A stretch of 64,000 nucleotides of DNA from Burkholderia cepacia GG4 (GCF_000292915.1 NC_018513.1:1550001-1614000); one strand, 5' to 3'. Numbered from the stretch's first letter, positions 1 through 11,462 are shown. Notes: generated from the letters alone by a model not told the origin. Numbers and translations are program-made.

Positions 1-582
1 AAGTACGTGCGTCAGCTGGCAGCGAACCGTGGCACGATCCTGTTCGTCGGCACGAAGCGCCAGTCGCGTGACACGATCGCCCAGGAAGCGCAGCGCGCGG
101 GCATGCCGTTCGTCAACGCACGCTGGCTCGGCGGCATGATGACCAACTTCAAGACGCTGAAGGTTTCGATCAAGCGCCTGAAGGACATGGAAGCGGCAGT
201 CGAGGCAGGCGAGCTCGAGAAGATGAGCAAGAAGGAAGCGCTGCTGTTCGAACGCGAAATCGCCAAGCTGCAGAAGTCGATCGGCGGCGTGAAGGACATG
301 GGCGGCATTCCGGACGCAATTTTCGTCGTCGACGTCGGCTACCACAAGATTGCCGTCACGGAAGCGAACAAGCTGGGCGTGCCGGTCATCGCCGTGGTCG
401 ACACGAACCACTCGCCGGAAGGTGTGGACTACGTGATCCCGGGCAACGACGACTCGAGCAAGGCAGTCGCGCTGTACGCTGAAGGCGTGGCCGACGCGAT
501 CCTCGAAGGCCGTGCTAACGCGGTCAACGAAGTGGTCCAGGCAGCGCGTGGCGACGACGAGTACGTCGAGGAAAACGCGTAA
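1..582 (+). CDS. rpsB: 30S ribosomal protein S2, 3' part
   Basis: Component of the small ribosomal subunit, bound near the S1 site. The reading frame is open from the first base, so the start lies before the window; 193 codons are visible, and about 50 N-terminal residues are missing compared with the usual length of about 245. The family is recognised from the [11 protein letters not shown] stretch, the [12 protein letters not shown] segment and the [20 protein letters not shown] segment. The C-terminus is acidic (DDEYVEENA), as in Burkholderia. It is followed by a strong hairpin and then tsf, the classic rpsB-tsf order. Identity is certain; only the start is unseen. Confidence 0.97.
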
Positions 583-600
583 CTGGCCCCGAGCCGGCGC

Positions 601-633
601 AAAAAGGGGGCTCTCAACAGGCCCCCTTTTTTT
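601..633 (+). terminator. rpsB-tsf intergenic terminator/attenuator
   Basis: AAAAAGGGGGC (601-611), a 9-base loop, then GCCCCC followed by seven T (621-633). It has the form of an intrinsic terminator, although tsf follows about 110 bases later. In the known rpsB-tsf arrangement partial readthrough here sets the S2/EF-Ts ratio; that role is inferred for this organism. Confidence 0.8.
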
Positions 634-744
634 AAGCTTGTGCGCCGGACCTGATCGCGCCGAATCGGCGCGGGTCCGGAAACGATTTTCGGCCGTTCGC
701 GTCCAAGCGGGCGGCGTTGTGAATACAGACTCAAGGAGCGAATG

Positions 745-1626
745 ATGGCGGCAATTACCGCAAGCATGGTGGCAGAACTGCGCGCAAAGACCGACGCACC
801 GATGATGGAGTGCAAGAAGGCGCTGACGGAAGCCGACGGCGACCTGGCCAAGGCTGAAGAGCTGCTGCGCGTCAAGCTCGGCAACAAGGCAAGCAAGGCA
901 GCATCGCGCGTGACGGCCGAAGGCGTCGTCGCATCGTTCGTCGGCGGCAACGCGGGCGCGCTGGTCGAGCTGAACTGCGAAACCGACTTCGTCGCGAAGA
1001 ACGACGACTTCCTCGCGTTCTCGAAGACGGTTGCAGAACTCGTCGCGACGCAAAACCCGGCCGACGTGGCTGCGCTGTCGGCACTGCCGCTCGAAGGCTC
1101 GACGGTCGACGCAGTCCGTCTGGCACTGATCGGCAAGATCGGCGAGAACGTCTCGATCCGCCGTTTCGTCCGTTTCGAAACCGCGAACAAGATCGCAACC
1201 TACCTGCACGGCGCGCGTATCGGCGTGATCGTCGAGTACACGGGCGCGGAAGAGCAGGTCGGCAAGGACGTCGCGATGCACATCGCGGCAATGAAGCCGG
1301 TCGCGCTGTCGTCGGCCGACGTGCCGGCCGAACTGATCGAGACGGAACGTCGCGTGGCCGAGCAGAAGGCTGCGGAATCGGGCAAGCCGGCCGAGATCGT
1401 CGCGAAGATGGTCGACGGTAGCGTCCAGAAGTACCTGAAGGAAGTGTCGCTGCTGAACCAGACGTTCGTGAAGAACGACAAGCAGACGATCGAGCAGATG
1501 CTGAAGGCAGCGGATTCGACGGTGCAGAAGTTCGCACTGTTCGTCGTCGGCGAAGGCATCGAGAAGCGCCAGGACGACTTCGCCGCCGAAGTGGCCGCGC
1601 AAGTCGCAGCAGCAAAGCAGCAGTAA
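745..1626 (+). CDS. tsf: Elongation factor Ts
   Basis: Guanine nucleotide exchange factor that regenerates EF-Tu-GTP in the cytoplasm. The N-terminal UBA-like region is clear ([13 protein letters not shown], then [12 protein letters not shown]), and the core has the [13 protein letters not shown] motif that contacts EF-Tu. The predicted 293 residues match the family. Two ATG codons are adjacent (742 and 745); the second is chosen because the protein normally begins MAAITAS and because AAGGAG at 733-738 is then better spaced. It lies downstream of the rpsB hairpin and upstream of pyrH, as in most betaproteobacteria. Confidence 0.97.
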   Translation: MAAITASMVAELRAKTDAPMMECKKALTEADGDLAKAEELLRVKLGNKASKAASRVTAEGVVASFVGGNAGALVELNCETDFVAKNDDFLAFSKTVAELVATQNPADVAALSALPLEGSTVDAVRLALIGKIGENVSIRRFVRFETANKIATYLHGARIGVIVEYTGAEEQVGKDVAMHIAAMKPVALSSADVPAELIETERRVAEQKAAESGKPAEIVAKMVDGSVQKYLKEVSLLNQTFVKNDKQTIEQMLKAADSTVQKFALFVVGEGIEKRQDDFAAEVAAQVAAAKQQ

Positions 1627-2496
<870 letters not shown>

Positions 2497-2586
2497 ACTC
2501 CCGCGGATGCGGGTCGTCGGCCTGGTGTGCGTGGCGCGCCGGGCAGCACCCGCGTTTTTTGAAGGTTTGAAGGTTCGGAGGTTGAA

Positions 2587-3147
2587 ATGAGTGTCGCTGA
2601 TACCAAGAAGGGCGTTGAGCAGAAGATGCTGCGCTCGATCGATGCATTCAAGAGCGATCTGGCGAAGATCCGTACGGGCCGTGCGCATACCGGCATGCTC
2701 GATCACGTGCAGGTCGACTACTACGGGTCGATGGTGCCGATCTCGCAGGTTGCCAACATGACGCTCGTCGACGCGCGCACGATCGGTGTGCAGCCGTGGG
2801 AAAAGCCGATGGTCGCGAAGGTCGAGAAGGCCATTCGCGAAGCCGATCTCGGCCTGAATCCGGCAACGTCCGGCGACCTGATCCGCGTGCCGATGCCCGC
2901 GCTGACGGAAGAGCGCCGCCGCGAGCTGACCAAGGTCGTCAAGAGCGAAGGCGAAACGGCCAAGGTCGCGATCCGCAACCTGCGCCGCGACGCGAACGAA
3001 GCGCTCAAGAAGCTCGTGAAGGACAAGGAAATCTCGGAAGACGACGAGCGCCGTGCGAGCGACGACGTGCAGAAGCTGACCGACAAGCACGTCGCCGAAA
3101 TCGACAAGCTCGTGCAGAGCAAGGAAGCCGAGATCATGACGGTCTGA
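2587..3147 (+). CDS. frr: Ribosome recycling factor
   Basis: With EF-G it splits post-termination ribosomes. The predicted 186 residues match the family (about 185). Diagnostic stretches are [21 protein letters not shown] in the N-terminal half (tip of domain I), [14 protein letters not shown], and the helical C-terminal half with [21 protein letters not shown] motif sits just before the ATG (2577-2581). It follows pyrH by 90 bases and precedes uppS by 49, the standard pyrH-frr-uppS order, so cotranscription is likely. Confidence 0.97.
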   Translation: MSVADTKKGVEQKMLRSIDAFKSDLAKIRTGRAHTGMLDHVQVDYYGSMVPISQVANMTLVDARTIGVQPWEKPMVAKVEKAIREADLGLNPATSGDLIRVPMPALTEERRRELTKVVKSEGETAKVAIRNLRRDANEALKKLVKDKEISEDDERRASDDVQKLTDKHVAEIDKLVQSKEAEIMTV

Positions 3148-3196
3148 CGACCGTCCTCGCGCGCCGCCTTCTTCCCGCATTACTGTCTCAACGGCC

Positions 3197-3979
3197 ATGA
3201 CCTATACCAGCTCTACCGTTCGCGTGCCTGACGTCGGCGCCGTGCCGCGTCATATCGCGATCATCATGGACGGCAACGGCCGTTGGGCGACCGAACGCCG
3301 CTTGCCGCGCGTCGCGGGGCACACCCGCGGCGTGGACGCCGTGCGGGCGGCGGTCGAAGGTTGCGCGCGCGCCGGCGTCGAATACCTGACGCTGTTCGCG
3401 TTCAGTTCGGAAAACTGGCGGCGGCCGAACGAGGAAGTGTCGTTCCTGATGCGGCTGTTCATCACGGCGCTGGAGCGCGAGGTCGGCAAGCTGCATGCGA
3501 ACGGGATCCGCCTGCGCGTGGTGGGCGATCTCGAGCGTTTCGAGCCGCGCATCCGCGACCTGATCCGCCGCGCCGAGACCAAGACGGCGCGCAACACCCG
3601 CCTGACCCTGACGATCGCCGCAAACTACGGCGGCCGCTGGGACATCCTGCAGGCGACGAAGAAGCTCATCGAGCAGGCCGTACGCGAAGGCCGCGAGGTC
3701 GAGGTGACCGAAGACGCGTTCGCGCCGCACCTGGCGATGGCCTACGCGCCGGAGCCGGATCTGTTCATCCGTACCGGTGGCGAGCAGCGCATCAGCAATT
3801 TCCTGCTGTGGCAGCTCGCGTACGCCGAATTCTATTTCACCGACAAGTACTGGCCGGATTTCGACGGCGCTGCGCTGGCCGACGCGATCGCGTCGTATAC
3901 CGAGCGCGAGCGCCGTTTCGGGCGCACGAGCGCGCAGCTCGAACCGCAATCGCAGAACGCCGATTCCCTTTCATGCTGA
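3197..3979 (+). CDS. uppS: Undecaprenyl diphosphate synthase (cis-prenyltransferase)
   Basis: Adds isopentenyl units in cis to farnesyl diphosphate to make C55-PP, the lipid carrier for peptidoglycan and O-antigen. The catalytic MDGNGRW is at 24-30 (Asp25), followed by RVAGHTRG. The NYGGRWDI segment is at 143-150 and [16 protein letters not shown] near 191-206. At 260 residues it is family-length. Its last codons overlap the start of cdsA by 7 bases, so the two are translationally coupled, and dxr follows. The start at 3197 is supported by length and by the gap after frr; no strong Shine-Dalgarno motif is seen. Confidence 0.96.
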   Translation: MTYTSSTVRVPDVGAVPRHIAIIMDGNGRWATERRLPRVAGHTRGVDAVRAAVEGCARAGVEYLTLFAFSSENWRRPNEEVSFLMRLFITALEREVGKLHANGIRLRVVGDLERFEPRIRDLIRRAETKTARNTRLTLTIAANYGGRWDILQATKKLIEQAVREGREVEVTEDAFAPHLAMAYAPEPDLFIRTGGEQRISNFLLWQLAYAEFYFTDKYWPDFDGAALADAIASYTERERRFGRTSAQLEPQSQNADSLSC

Positions 3980-4794
3980 AGACCCGTGTAATCACGGCGG
4001 TCGTGATGCTGGCAGTGCTGCTGCCGGTGACGCTGTTTGCGCCGCTCAGCGCGTTCGGCGCGCTGATCGGTGTCGTGCTCGTATTCGCCGCGTGGGAATG
4101 GGCGCGCCTGCTGAAGCTCGGCGCTGCCGGTTCTGTCGTCTATGCGATCGTCGCGGCGCTTGCGCTGGCGGCGACCGCGCCGCTCGGCATCGAAGCGGCT
4201 TCGTCCCGTCCCCTTTTCATGGCAGCCGGCGTGTTCTGGCTGCTGGTCGGCCCGTTCTCGCTGCGGCGCAAGCCGGAGCTCGCGGGCGGCGTATGGCGGC
4301 CGTTCCTGCTCGCGGCCGGGCTCGTGGTGTTCGCGGCCTGCTGGCACGCGCTCGTCGCGGCGCGTGCGCAGGGCGTGCCGTTCGTGCTGTCGCTGCTTCT
4401 GGTCGTCTGGCTTGCGGATATCGGTGCATATTTCGCGGGCAAGGCCTTCGGAAAGCGTAAACTGGCCATCACGATCAGTCCCGGCAAGAGCTGGGAAGGC
4501 GCGATCGGCGGCTGGCTCGCCGTGATGGTCGTTGCCGGTGTCGCAATGGCCGCGCACGCGTACGAACCGACCCTATTTTCCGCATTCGCCACGCGCTACG
4601 GGATGCCCGGCGCGTGGGCCGCGCTGACGCTGCTGGTCGCCTACAGCGTGATCGGCGACCTGTTCGAGTCGCTGCTCAAGCGTCAGGCGGGCGTGAAGGA
4701 TTCGAGCGGACTGCTGCCGGGCCATGGCGGCGTGCTCGACCGTGTCGACGCGCTGCTGCCCGTGCTGCCGCTCGCGATGCTGCTGCTTGGTTAA
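3973..4794 (+). CDS. cdsA: Phosphatidate cytidylyltransferase
   Basis: Integral membrane enzyme making CDP-diacylglycerol from CTP and phosphatidic acid, the branch point for all phospholipids. The 273-residue product is mostly hydrophobic, with several predicted transmembrane helices. It carries the CDS signature near the C-terminus ([20 protein letters not shown], then GGVLDRVDA), including the conserved Lys and Asp residues. The ATG at 3973 lies inside the uppS stop region (7-base overlap). The frame is open far upstream, but that is only a shadow of uppS. It sits between uppS and dxr as in other proteobacteria. Confidence 0.95.
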   Translation: MLKTRVITAVVMLAVLLPVTLFAPLSAFGALIGVVLVFAAWEWARLLKLGAAGSVVYAIVAALALAATAPLGIEAASSRPLFMAAGVFWLLVGPFSLRRKPELAGGVWRPFLLAAGLVVFAACWHALVAARAQGVPFVLSLLLVVWLADIGAYFAGKAFGKRKLAITISPGKSWEGAIGGWLAVMVVAGVAMAAHAYEPTLFSAFATRYGMPGAWAALTLLVAYSVIGDLFESLLKRQAGVKDSSGLLPGHGGVLDRVDALLPVLPLAMLLLG

Positions 4795-4809
4795 ACCACT
4801 ATTTCTGTT

Positions 4810-6006
4810 ATGCAAAAACGTCTGACATTGCTCGGTTCCACGGGCTCGATCGGAGACAGCACGCTCGACGTGGTCGCCCGCCATCCCGAGCGCTTCTCGG
4901 TCTACGCGTTGACCGCGCACCGCAACGGCGACAAGCTCGTCGAGCAGTGTCTGCGCTTCACGCCCGAAGTCGCGGTGGTCGGCGATGCGACGACGGCTGC
5001 GCACGTCGAAGCGCAATTGCGCGCGGCGGGCAGCAAGACCACGGTGCTGTACGGGCCGCAGGCGCTCGTCGACGTGTCGAACAGCGACGGTTGCGACACG
5101 GTCGTCGCGGCGATCGTCGGCGCGGCCGGCCTTGCGCCGAGCCTGGCGGCCGCGCGTGCCGGCAAGCGCATCCTGCTCGCGAACAAGGAATCGCTCGTGA
5201 TGTCGGGCGCGATCTTCATGGACGCCGTGCGCGACCATGGCGCGATCCTGCTGCCGGTCGACAGCGAACACAACGCGATCTTCCAGTGCATGCCGCGCGA
5301 CGAGAACGAGCACGGCGGGATCTCGAAGATCATCCTGACCGCGTCGGGCGGCCCGTTCCGCACGCGTGAGCCGGCCACGCTCGTCGACGTGACGCCGGAC
5401 GAGGCGTGCAAGCACCCGAACTGGGTGATGGGCCGCAAGATTTCCGTCGATTCCGCGACGATGATGAACAAGGGCCTCGAGGTGATCGAAGCCCACTGGA
5501 TCTTCGGTCTGCCTGGCGACCGGATCGACGTGCTGATCCACCCGCAGAGCGTGATCCATTCGCTCGTGTCGTACCGCGACGGCTCGGTGCTCGCGCAGCT
5601 CGGCAACCCCGACATGCGTACGCCGATCGCGCACGCGCTCGCGTTCCCGGAACGCGTCGACGCAGGCGTCGAGCAGCTCGACCTCGCGCAGATCGCGCAG
5701 CTGTCGTTCGAGAAGCCCGATTACACGCGCTTCCCGTGCCTGGCGCTCGCGCTGAAGGCGCTTGAGGAGGGCGGTATCGCGAGCGCTGCGTTGAACGCGG
5801 CCAACGAAATCGCGGTCGAAGCGTTTCTCGAGCGCCGGATCGGCTTCATGGCGATCGCAGCGACGGTCGACGCCGTGCTCAACGCACTGCCGAACCGCAG
5901 CCCGAACGGGCTCGACGACGTCCTGGCGGCGGATGCCGAGGCACGCCGCCTCGCCGCCGAGATCATTGCGAAAGCGCCTGCGCCACGCGTGGAGCGCACT
6001 GTCTGA
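4810..6006 (+). CDS. dxr: 1-deoxy-D-xylulose 5-phosphate reductoisomerase
   Basis: Second enzyme of the MEP isoprenoid pathway: rearranges and reduces DXP to 2-C-methyl-D-erythritol 4-phosphate with NADPH. The NADPH-binding [10 protein letters not shown] is at 9-18, and the metal-binding Asp151/Glu153 lie in [16 protein letters not shown] and the [17 protein letters not shown] segment follow. The length of 398 residues is normal. It starts 15 bases after cdsA. Two later pathway genes, ispD and ispF, lie at the far end of the same window (62.1-63.3 kb). Confidence 0.97.
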   Translation: MQKRLTLLGSTGSIGDSTLDVVARHPERFSVYALTAHRNGDKLVEQCLRFTPEVAVVGDATTAAHVEAQLRAAGSKTTVLYGPQALVDVSNSDGCDTVVAAIVGAAGLAPSLAAARAGKRILLANKESLVMSGAIFMDAVRDHGAILLPVDSEHNAIFQCMPRDENEHGGISKIILTASGGPFRTREPATLVDVTPDEACKHPNWVMGRKISVDSATMMNKGLEVIEAHWIFGLPGDRIDVLIHPQSVIHSLVSYRDGSVLAQLGNPDMRTPIAHALAFPERVDAGVEQLDLAQIAQLSFEKPDYTRFPCLALALKALEEGGIASAALNAANEIAVEAFLERRIGFMAIAATVDAVLNALPNRSPNGLDDVLAADAEARRLAAEIIAKAPAPRVERTV

Positions 6007-6017
6007 ATGAGGTTCTC

Positions 6018-7403
6018 ATGAACGTGCTGGTCGAACTGATCGCGTTTGCGGTGGCGATCGGGGTGCTGGTCGTCGTGCATGAGTACGGACATTATCGCGT
6101 CGCGCGCTGGTGCGGCGTGAAGGTGCTGCGTTTCTCGATCGGGTTCGGCCAGCCCGTCGCGCGCTGGGTCAGCCGCAGGACGGGCACCGAGTGGACGCTC
6201 TCCGCACTGCCGCTCGGCGGTTACGTGAAGATGCTCGACGAGCGCGAGCCGGGGCCGGGCGTCAAGCCCGAGGAACTCGACCAGGCGTTCAACCGGCAAT
6301 CGGTGTTCAAGCGCATCGCGATCGTCGTGGCTGGCCCGGCCGCGAACTTCCTGTTGGCAATTGTCCTGTTTTCCGCCGTATTCGCATCCGGCGTGACCGA
6401 GCCGGCCGCGGTGCTCGCGCCGCCGGCCGCCGGTACGGTGGCGGCGCGCGCCGGCTTCGACGGCAGCGAGACGATCGTGTCGATCCGCGACGTGCGCGCA
6501 GGCGACGGGCAGGGCGGCGAGGCCGTGCCGGTGCGGTCGTGGTCGGATCTGCGCTGGAAGCTGCTGGCCGCCGCGTTCGATCATCGCGAGGTCGTGCTCG
6601 GCGCGCGCGACGGCGGCTCGACGTTCGACTTCCGCGTCGATCTGCGCAATATTCCCGAAAGCGCGCTCGACGACGATTTCATGATGCGCCTGGGCTTCGA
6701 GACCGGCGGCGGCCCGCTGTCGGTTGCGTCGGTGCAGCCCGGCAGCGCGGCCGAGCAGGCGGGCCTGAAGGCCGGCGACAAGCTGCTCGCGCTCGACGGC
6801 AAGCCGATCGGCGGCGCATCGCGCTTCATCGACGCGGTGAAGCACCACGCGGGCCAGGCGGTCGAACTCCGGTTCGAGCGCGGCGGTGCCACGCAGACGG
6901 TGTCGATCGTGCCGCAGGCGCAGCGCGACGACGAAACGGGCCAGCAGGTCGGCCGCATCGGCGCGGCGTTGTCGATGCACACGCCGTCGGTCGACGTGCG
7001 CTACGGCCCGCTCGAGAGCCTGCAGCTCGGCGCGCAGCGCACGTGGGACATCTCCGTCTATTCGCTGAAGATGTTCGGGCGGATGATCACGGGCAACGCA
7101 TCGCTGAAGAACCTGTCCGGCCCGGTGACGATTGCCGACTACGCGGGCAAGAGCGCGCGGCTCGGTCCGTCGGCCTTCCTGTCGTTCCTCGCCCTTGTCA
7201 GCATTAGCCTCGGGGTGCTGAACTTGCTGCCGATTCCCGTTTTGGACGGGGGGCATCTGTTATATTATCTGGTTGAAGCCGCGACCGGGAAAGCCGTTTC
7301 GGAGCGCTGGCAGCTGATTCTGCAAAGAGCCGGGTTGATCTGCATCGTCGTGTTGTCGGCGATCGCGCTGTTCAACGACCTGGCTCGATTAATCCATTTC
7401 TGA
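6018..7403 (+). CDS. rseP: Site-2 intramembrane zinc metalloprotease RseP
   Basis: Inner-membrane protease that in the sigma-E pathway cuts the anti-sigma factor RseA after DegS; it also clears signal peptides. The zinc motif HEYGH is at 21-25, at the end of the first transmembrane helix. Periplasmic PDZ-type sequence follows (the GSAAEQAGLKAGDKLLALDG region). The second metal-ligand motif LDGGH is at 409-413, in the C-terminal membrane part. The length of 461 residues fits. It starts 11 bases after dxr and precedes bamA, so an envelope-stress protease is tied to outer-membrane assembly genes. Confidence 0.96.
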   Translation: MNVLVELIAFAVAIGVLVVVHEYGHYRVARWCGVKVLRFSIGFGQPVARWVSRRTGTEWTLSALPLGGYVKMLDEREPGPGVKPEELDQAFNRQSVFKRIAIVVAGPAANFLLAIVLFSAVFASGVTEPAAVLAPPAAGTVAARAGFDGSETIVSIRDVRAGDGQGGEAVPVRSWSDLRWKLLAAAFDHREVVLGARDGGSTFDFRVDLRNIPESALDDDFMMRLGFETGGGPLSVASVQPGSAAEQAGLKAGDKLLALDGKPIGGASRFIDAVKHHAGQAVELRFERGGATQTVSIVPQAQRDDETGQQVGRIGAALSMHTPSVDVRYGPLESLQLGAQRTWDISVYSLKMFGRMITGNASLKNLSGPVTIADYAGKSARLGPSAFLSFLALVSISLGVLNLLPIPVLDGGHLLYYLVEAATGKAVSERWQLILQRAGLICIVVLSAIALFNDLARLIHF

Positions 7404-7467
7404 AGCGTCAGGCGGCGGCCAGTCGGTCGCCGCCTGATTTGATGCAGCTAAATATTGGGGATGCACG

Positions 7468-9774
7468 TTGTTCAAACCTCATCGCTTTGTACCTAAGACA
7501 GTTGCAGCGGCCGCGCTCGCCGCTCACGGCCTCGCGGCGCATGCAGCGGCACCGTTCGTGGTGCAAGACATCAAGATCGAGGGGTTGCAGCGCGTCGAAG
7601 CCGGTTCGGTGTTCGCATACCTGCCGATCAAGCAGGGCGATACCTTTACCGACGACAAGGCATCCGAAGCAATCCGCGCGCTGTACGCGACGGGCTTCTT
7701 CAACGACGTGCGGATTGCCACGCAAGGCAACGTCGTGGTCGTGCAGGTGCAGGAGCGTCCGGCCATCGCGTCGATCGACTTCACCGGCACGAAGGAATTC
7801 GACAAGGACAACCTGACGAAGGCGCTGCGCGCGGTGGGCCTCGCCGACGGCCGCTACTACGACAAGGCGCTCGTCGACAAGGCGGAACAGGAGCTCAAGC
7901 GTCAGTATCTGACGCGCGGCTTCTACGCGGCCGAGGTCAAGACGACGATCACGCCGGTCGACGCGAACCGCGTGTCGATCCTGTTCGCGGTCGCCGAAGG
8001 GCCGAGCGCGAAGATTCGCCAGATCAACTTCATCGGCAACAAGGCATTCAGCACCAACACGCTGCGCGACGAGATGCAGCTGTCGACGCCGAACTGGTTC
8101 TCCTGGTACACGAAGAACGACCTGTACTCGAAGGAAAAGCTGACGGGCGACCTCGAGGCTGTGCGCTCGTACTACCTGAACCGCGGCTACCTCGAGTTCA
8201 ACATCGAGTCGACCCAGGTGTCGATCTCGCCCGACAAGAAGGACATGTACCTGACGGTTACGCTGCACGAAGGCGAGCCGTACAAGGTGTCGGGCATCAA
8301 GCTGTCGGGCAACCTGCTCGATCGCGAAGCGGAACTGAGCAAGCTGATCAAGATCAAGCCGGGCGATCGCTTCTCGGCCGAAAAGCTGCAGCAAACCACC
8401 AAGTCGATCGTCGACAAGCTCGGTGAATACGGCTACGCATTCGCGACCGTCAACGCGCAGCCTGACATCGACCAGGCGAACCACAAGGTGAACCTGAACC
8501 TCGTCGTCGATCCGAGCCGCCGCGTGTACGTGCGCCGCATCAACGTGGTCGGCAACACCCGTACGCGTGACGAGGTGGTGCGCCGTGAAATGCGCCAGCT
8601 CGAAAGCTCGTGGTTCGATTCGAACCGCCTCGCGCTGTCGAAGGACCGCGTGAACCGTCTCGGCTACTTCACCAACGTCGACGTGGCGACGGTGCCGGTC
8701 GAAGGCACGAACGACCAGGTCGACGTGAACGTGAAGGTCGACGAAAAGCCGACCGGCGCGATTACGCTGGGCGCGGGCTTCTCGTCGACGGACAAGGTGG
8801 TGCTGTCGGCCGGCGTGTCGCAGGACAACGTGTTCGGCTCGGGCACGAGCCTGTCGGTGAACGTCAACACCGCGAAGAGCTACCGCACGCTGACCGTCAC
8901 GCAGGTCGACCCGTACTTCACGGTCGACGGCATCAAGCGGATCACGGACGTCTACTACCGCACGTACCAGCCGCTCTACTATTCGACGAGCTCGAGCTTC
9001 CGGATCATCAGCGCGGGCGGCAACCTGAAGTTCGGCATCCCGTTCTCGGAAGTCGACACCGTCTACTTCGGCGCGGGCTTCGAGCAGAACCGCCTCGACA
9101 CCGACTCGAACACGCCGCAGAGCTACCAGGATTACGTCTCGCAGTTCGGCCGCGTGTCGAACACGGTGCCGCTGACCATCGCGTGGTCGCGCGACGCACG
9201 TGACAGCGCGCTGATTCCGAGCCGCGGCTACTTCACGCAGGCGAACATGGAGTACGGCGTGCCGGTCGGCAAGATCCAGTACTACAAGGCTGACCTGCAG
9301 GCACAGTACTACTATTCGTTCTCGCGCGGCTTCATCCTGGGCATGAACCTGCAAGGCGGCTACGGTAACGGCATCGGCAACCCGTACCCGATCTTCAAGA
9401 ACTACTACGCGGGCGGTATCGGCTCCGTGCGTGGCTACGAGCCGAGCTCGCTGGGCCCGCGCGACACGAAGACGAACGACCCGATCGGCGGTTCGAAGAT
9501 GCTCGTCGGCAACATCGAGCTGACGTTCCCGCTGCCGGGCACCGGCTACGACCGCACGCTGCGCGTGTTCACGTTCCTCGACGGCGGTAACGTGTGGGGC
9601 AACGCGCCGGGCGGCACGAGTACCGGCGCGAACGGCCTGCGTTACGGCTACGGTGTGGGTCTCGCGTGGATCTCGCCGATCGGCCCGCTGAAGCTGAGCC
9701 TCGGCTTCCCGCTGCAGAAGCACGAAGGCGACCAGTACCAGAAATTCCAGTTCCAGATCGGGACGGCGTTCTGA
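7468..9774 (+). CDS. bamA: Outer membrane protein assembly factor BamA
   Basis: Omp85-family core of the BAM complex that folds beta-barrels into the outer membrane. The 768-residue product has an N-terminal signal peptide (basic KPHRFVPK, then an Ala-rich core ending near AHAAA). About five POTRA domains follow, of which VQDIKIEGLQRVEAGSVF begins the first. The C-terminal 16-strand barrel contains the VRGYEPSSLGPRD loop-6 motif and ends in Phe (QFQIGTAF). The only in-frame start that keeps the signal peptide is TTG at 7468; the ATG at 7461 is out of frame. rseP lies upstream and skp downstream. Confidence 0.96.
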   Translation: MFKPHRFVPKTVAAAALAAHGLAAHAAAPFVVQDIKIEGLQRVEAGSVFAYLPIKQGDTFTDDKASEAIRALYATGFFNDVRIATQGNVVVVQVQERPAIASIDFTGTKEFDKDNLTKALRAVGLADGRYYDKALVDKAEQELKRQYLTRGFYAAEVKTTITPVDANRVSILFAVAEGPSAKIRQINFIGNKAFSTNTLRDEMQLSTPNWFSWYTKNDLYSKEKLTGDLEAVRSYYLNRGYLEFNIESTQVSISPDKKDMYLTVTLHEGEPYKVSGIKLSGNLLDREAELSKLIKIKPGDRFSAEKLQQTTKSIVDKLGEYGYAFATVNAQPDIDQANHKVNLNLVVDPSRRVYVRRINVVGNTRTRDEVVRREMRQLESSWFDSNRLALSKDRVNRLGYFTNVDVATVPVEGTNDQVDVNVKVDEKPTGAITLGAGFSSTDKVVLSAGVSQDNVFGSGTSLSVNVNTAKSYRTLTVTQVDPYFTVDGIKRITDVYYRTYQPLYYSTSSSFRIISAGGNLKFGIPFSEVDTVYFGAGFEQNRLDTDSNTPQSYQDYVSQFGRVSNTVPLTIAWSRDARDSALIPSRGYFTQANMEYGVPVGKIQYYKADLQAQYYYSFSRGFILGMNLQGGYGNGIGNPYPIFKNYYAGGIGSVRGYEPSSLGPRDTKTNDPIGGSKMLVGNIELTFPLPGTGYDRTLRVFTFLDGGNVWGNAPGGTSTGANGLRYGYGVGLAWISPIGPLKLSLGFPLQKHEGDQYQKFQFQIGTAF

Positions 9775-9808
9775 TCGAACGCATGACAACAGCAACGAGA
9801 GGGTAATT

Positions 9809-10336
9809 TTGCTAACCGGTAAGTTTTCGAAACGAGTGATGTGTGCGCTGACCGTTGCGCTGGCCTTGGGCGCGGCGACGGCACATGCTCAGGACGTCGC
9901 CCGCATCGCGGCGGTCAATTCGGATCGGATCCTGCGCGAGTCGGCGCCTGCCAAGGCGGCGCAGACGAAGCTCGAAGCCGAGTTCGCGAAGCGCGACAAG
10001 GATCTGCAGGACCTCGCGGCGCGCCTGAAGTCGACGTCCGATTCGCTGGACAAGAACGGTGCGTCGCTGTCGGCGGCCGATCGCGCGCAGAAGCAGCGCG
10101 ATCTCGCGCAGCTCGATACCGACTTCCAGCGCAAGCAGCGCGAGTTTCGCGAAGACCTGAACCAGCGTCGCAACGAGGAACTCGCTGCGGTGCTGGAGCG
10201 TGCGAACAAGGTCATCAAGCAGATTGCCGAGCAGCAGAATTACGACCTGATTGTGCAGGAGGCCGTGTACGTCAGCCCGCGCATCGACATCACCGACAAG
10301 GTGCTCAAGGCGCTCGCGTCCGGCTCGACGAACTGA
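9809..10336 (+). CDS. skp: Periplasmic chaperone Skp/OmpH
   Basis: Holdase that carries unfolded outer-membrane proteins across the periplasm to BAM. It has a signal peptide with likely cleavage after AHA (residue 27). The remainder is strongly charged and helical, with long Lys/Glu/Arg/Gln-rich coiled-coil arms (for example [20 protein letters not shown]). The length is 175 residues, about family size. The start is TTG at 9809, preceded by GAGAGGG; no ATG gives a complete signal peptide. Together with bamA just upstream it is a second consecutive TTG start. Confidence 0.93.
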   Translation: MLTGKFSKRVMCALTVALALGAATAHAQDVARIAAVNSDRILRESAPAKAAQTKLEAEFAKRDKDLQDLAARLKSTSDSLDKNGASLSAADRAQKQRDLAQLDTDFQRKQREFREDLNQRRNEELAAVLERANKVIKQIAEQQNYDLIVQEAVYVSPRIDITDKVLKALASGSTN

Positions 10337-10352
10337 ACGGAGCAGACGACGA

Positions 10353-11462
10353 ATGGCATTGACGCTTGAGGCACTCGTAAAGCGGTTCGGCGGCGAGATC
10401 GCCGGCGACGCCCAATGCACGGTGAGCGGCCTCGCGCCGCTCGACCAGGCAGGCCCTCAGCAACTCGCGTTTCTCGCGAATCCGAAGTACCTGTCGCAGG
10501 TCGAGACGACCCGCGCAGGCGCGGTGCTGATCGCACCGAAGGATCTCGAAAAGCTGGGCGCGGCCACTGACGGCCGGACGGCCGGCCCCCGGACGGCCGG
10601 CCCCCGCAATTTCATCGTGACGCCGAATCCGTACGCGTATTTCGCGCGCGTCGCTCAGATGTTCATCGATCTGGCCACGCCGCAGCGCGCCGCCGGCGTG
10701 CATCCGAGCGCGACGGTCGATCCGGCCGCGCAGGTCGCCGCGAGCGCGGTGATCGGCCCGCACGTGACGGTCGAGGCCGGCGCGGTGATCGAGGACGGTG
10801 TGCAGCTCGACGCGAACGTGTTCGTCGGCCGCGGCACGACGATCGGCGCGGGTTCGCACATCTATCCGAACGCGTCGGTGTACCACGGCTGCAAGGTCGG
10901 CCCGCGCGCGATCATCCATGCGGGTGCCGTGATCGGTTCCGACGGGTTCGGCTTCGCGCCGGATTTCGTCGGCGACGGCGATGCGCGCACCGGCAGCTGG
11001 GTCAAGATCCCGCAGGTCGGCGGCGTATCGATCGGCCCGGACGTCGAGATCGGCGCGAACACGACGATCGATCGCGGCGCGATGGCGGACACCGTCATCG
11101 AGGAATGCGTGAAGATCGACAACCAGGTGCAGATCGCCCACAACTGCCGGATCGGGGCCTACACGGTGATCGCCGGCAAGGCGGGCATCGCGGGCAGCAC
11201 GACGATCGGCCGCCACTGCATGATCGGCGGCGCGGCCGGGATCGCCGGCCACGTGACGCTCGGTGACTATGTCATCATCACCGCGAATTCGGGCGTGTCG
11301 AAGTCGCTGCCGAAGGCCGGCATCTACACGAGCGCGTTCCCGGCTGTCGACCACGGCGAATGGAATCGGAGCGCCGCGCTCGTGCGCAATCTCGACAAGC
11401 TGCGCGACCGCATCAAGGCGCTCGAAACCGCGCTGGCCGCCCAGGGCGGCACGGACGCCTGA
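10353..11462 (+). CDS. lpxD: UDP-3-O-(3-hydroxyacyl)glucosamine N-acyltransferase
   Basis: Third step of lipid A synthesis: transfers a 3-hydroxyacyl chain from ACP to the 2-amino group. An N-terminal uridine-binding domain (about 1-110) is followed by a left-handed beta-helix of hexapeptide repeats (about 115-320; [18 protein letters not shown] includes a typical turn) and a C-terminal helix ([16 protein letters not shown]). The start is ATG 10353, 16 bases after skp; the frame upstream is a shadow of skp. At 369 residues it is slightly long, because codons 75-84 are a perfect tandem duplication (RTAGP twice) in the N-terminal domain. Confidence 0.96.
10575..10604 (+). repeat. In-frame 15-bp tandem duplication within lpxD
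   Basis: Two perfect copies of CGGACGGCCGGCCCC (10575-10589 and 10590-10604), encoding [10 protein letters not shown] at residues 75-84 of LpxD. A shorter GACGGCCGG lies just before. The copy number can change without breaking the frame. Confidence 0.9.
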
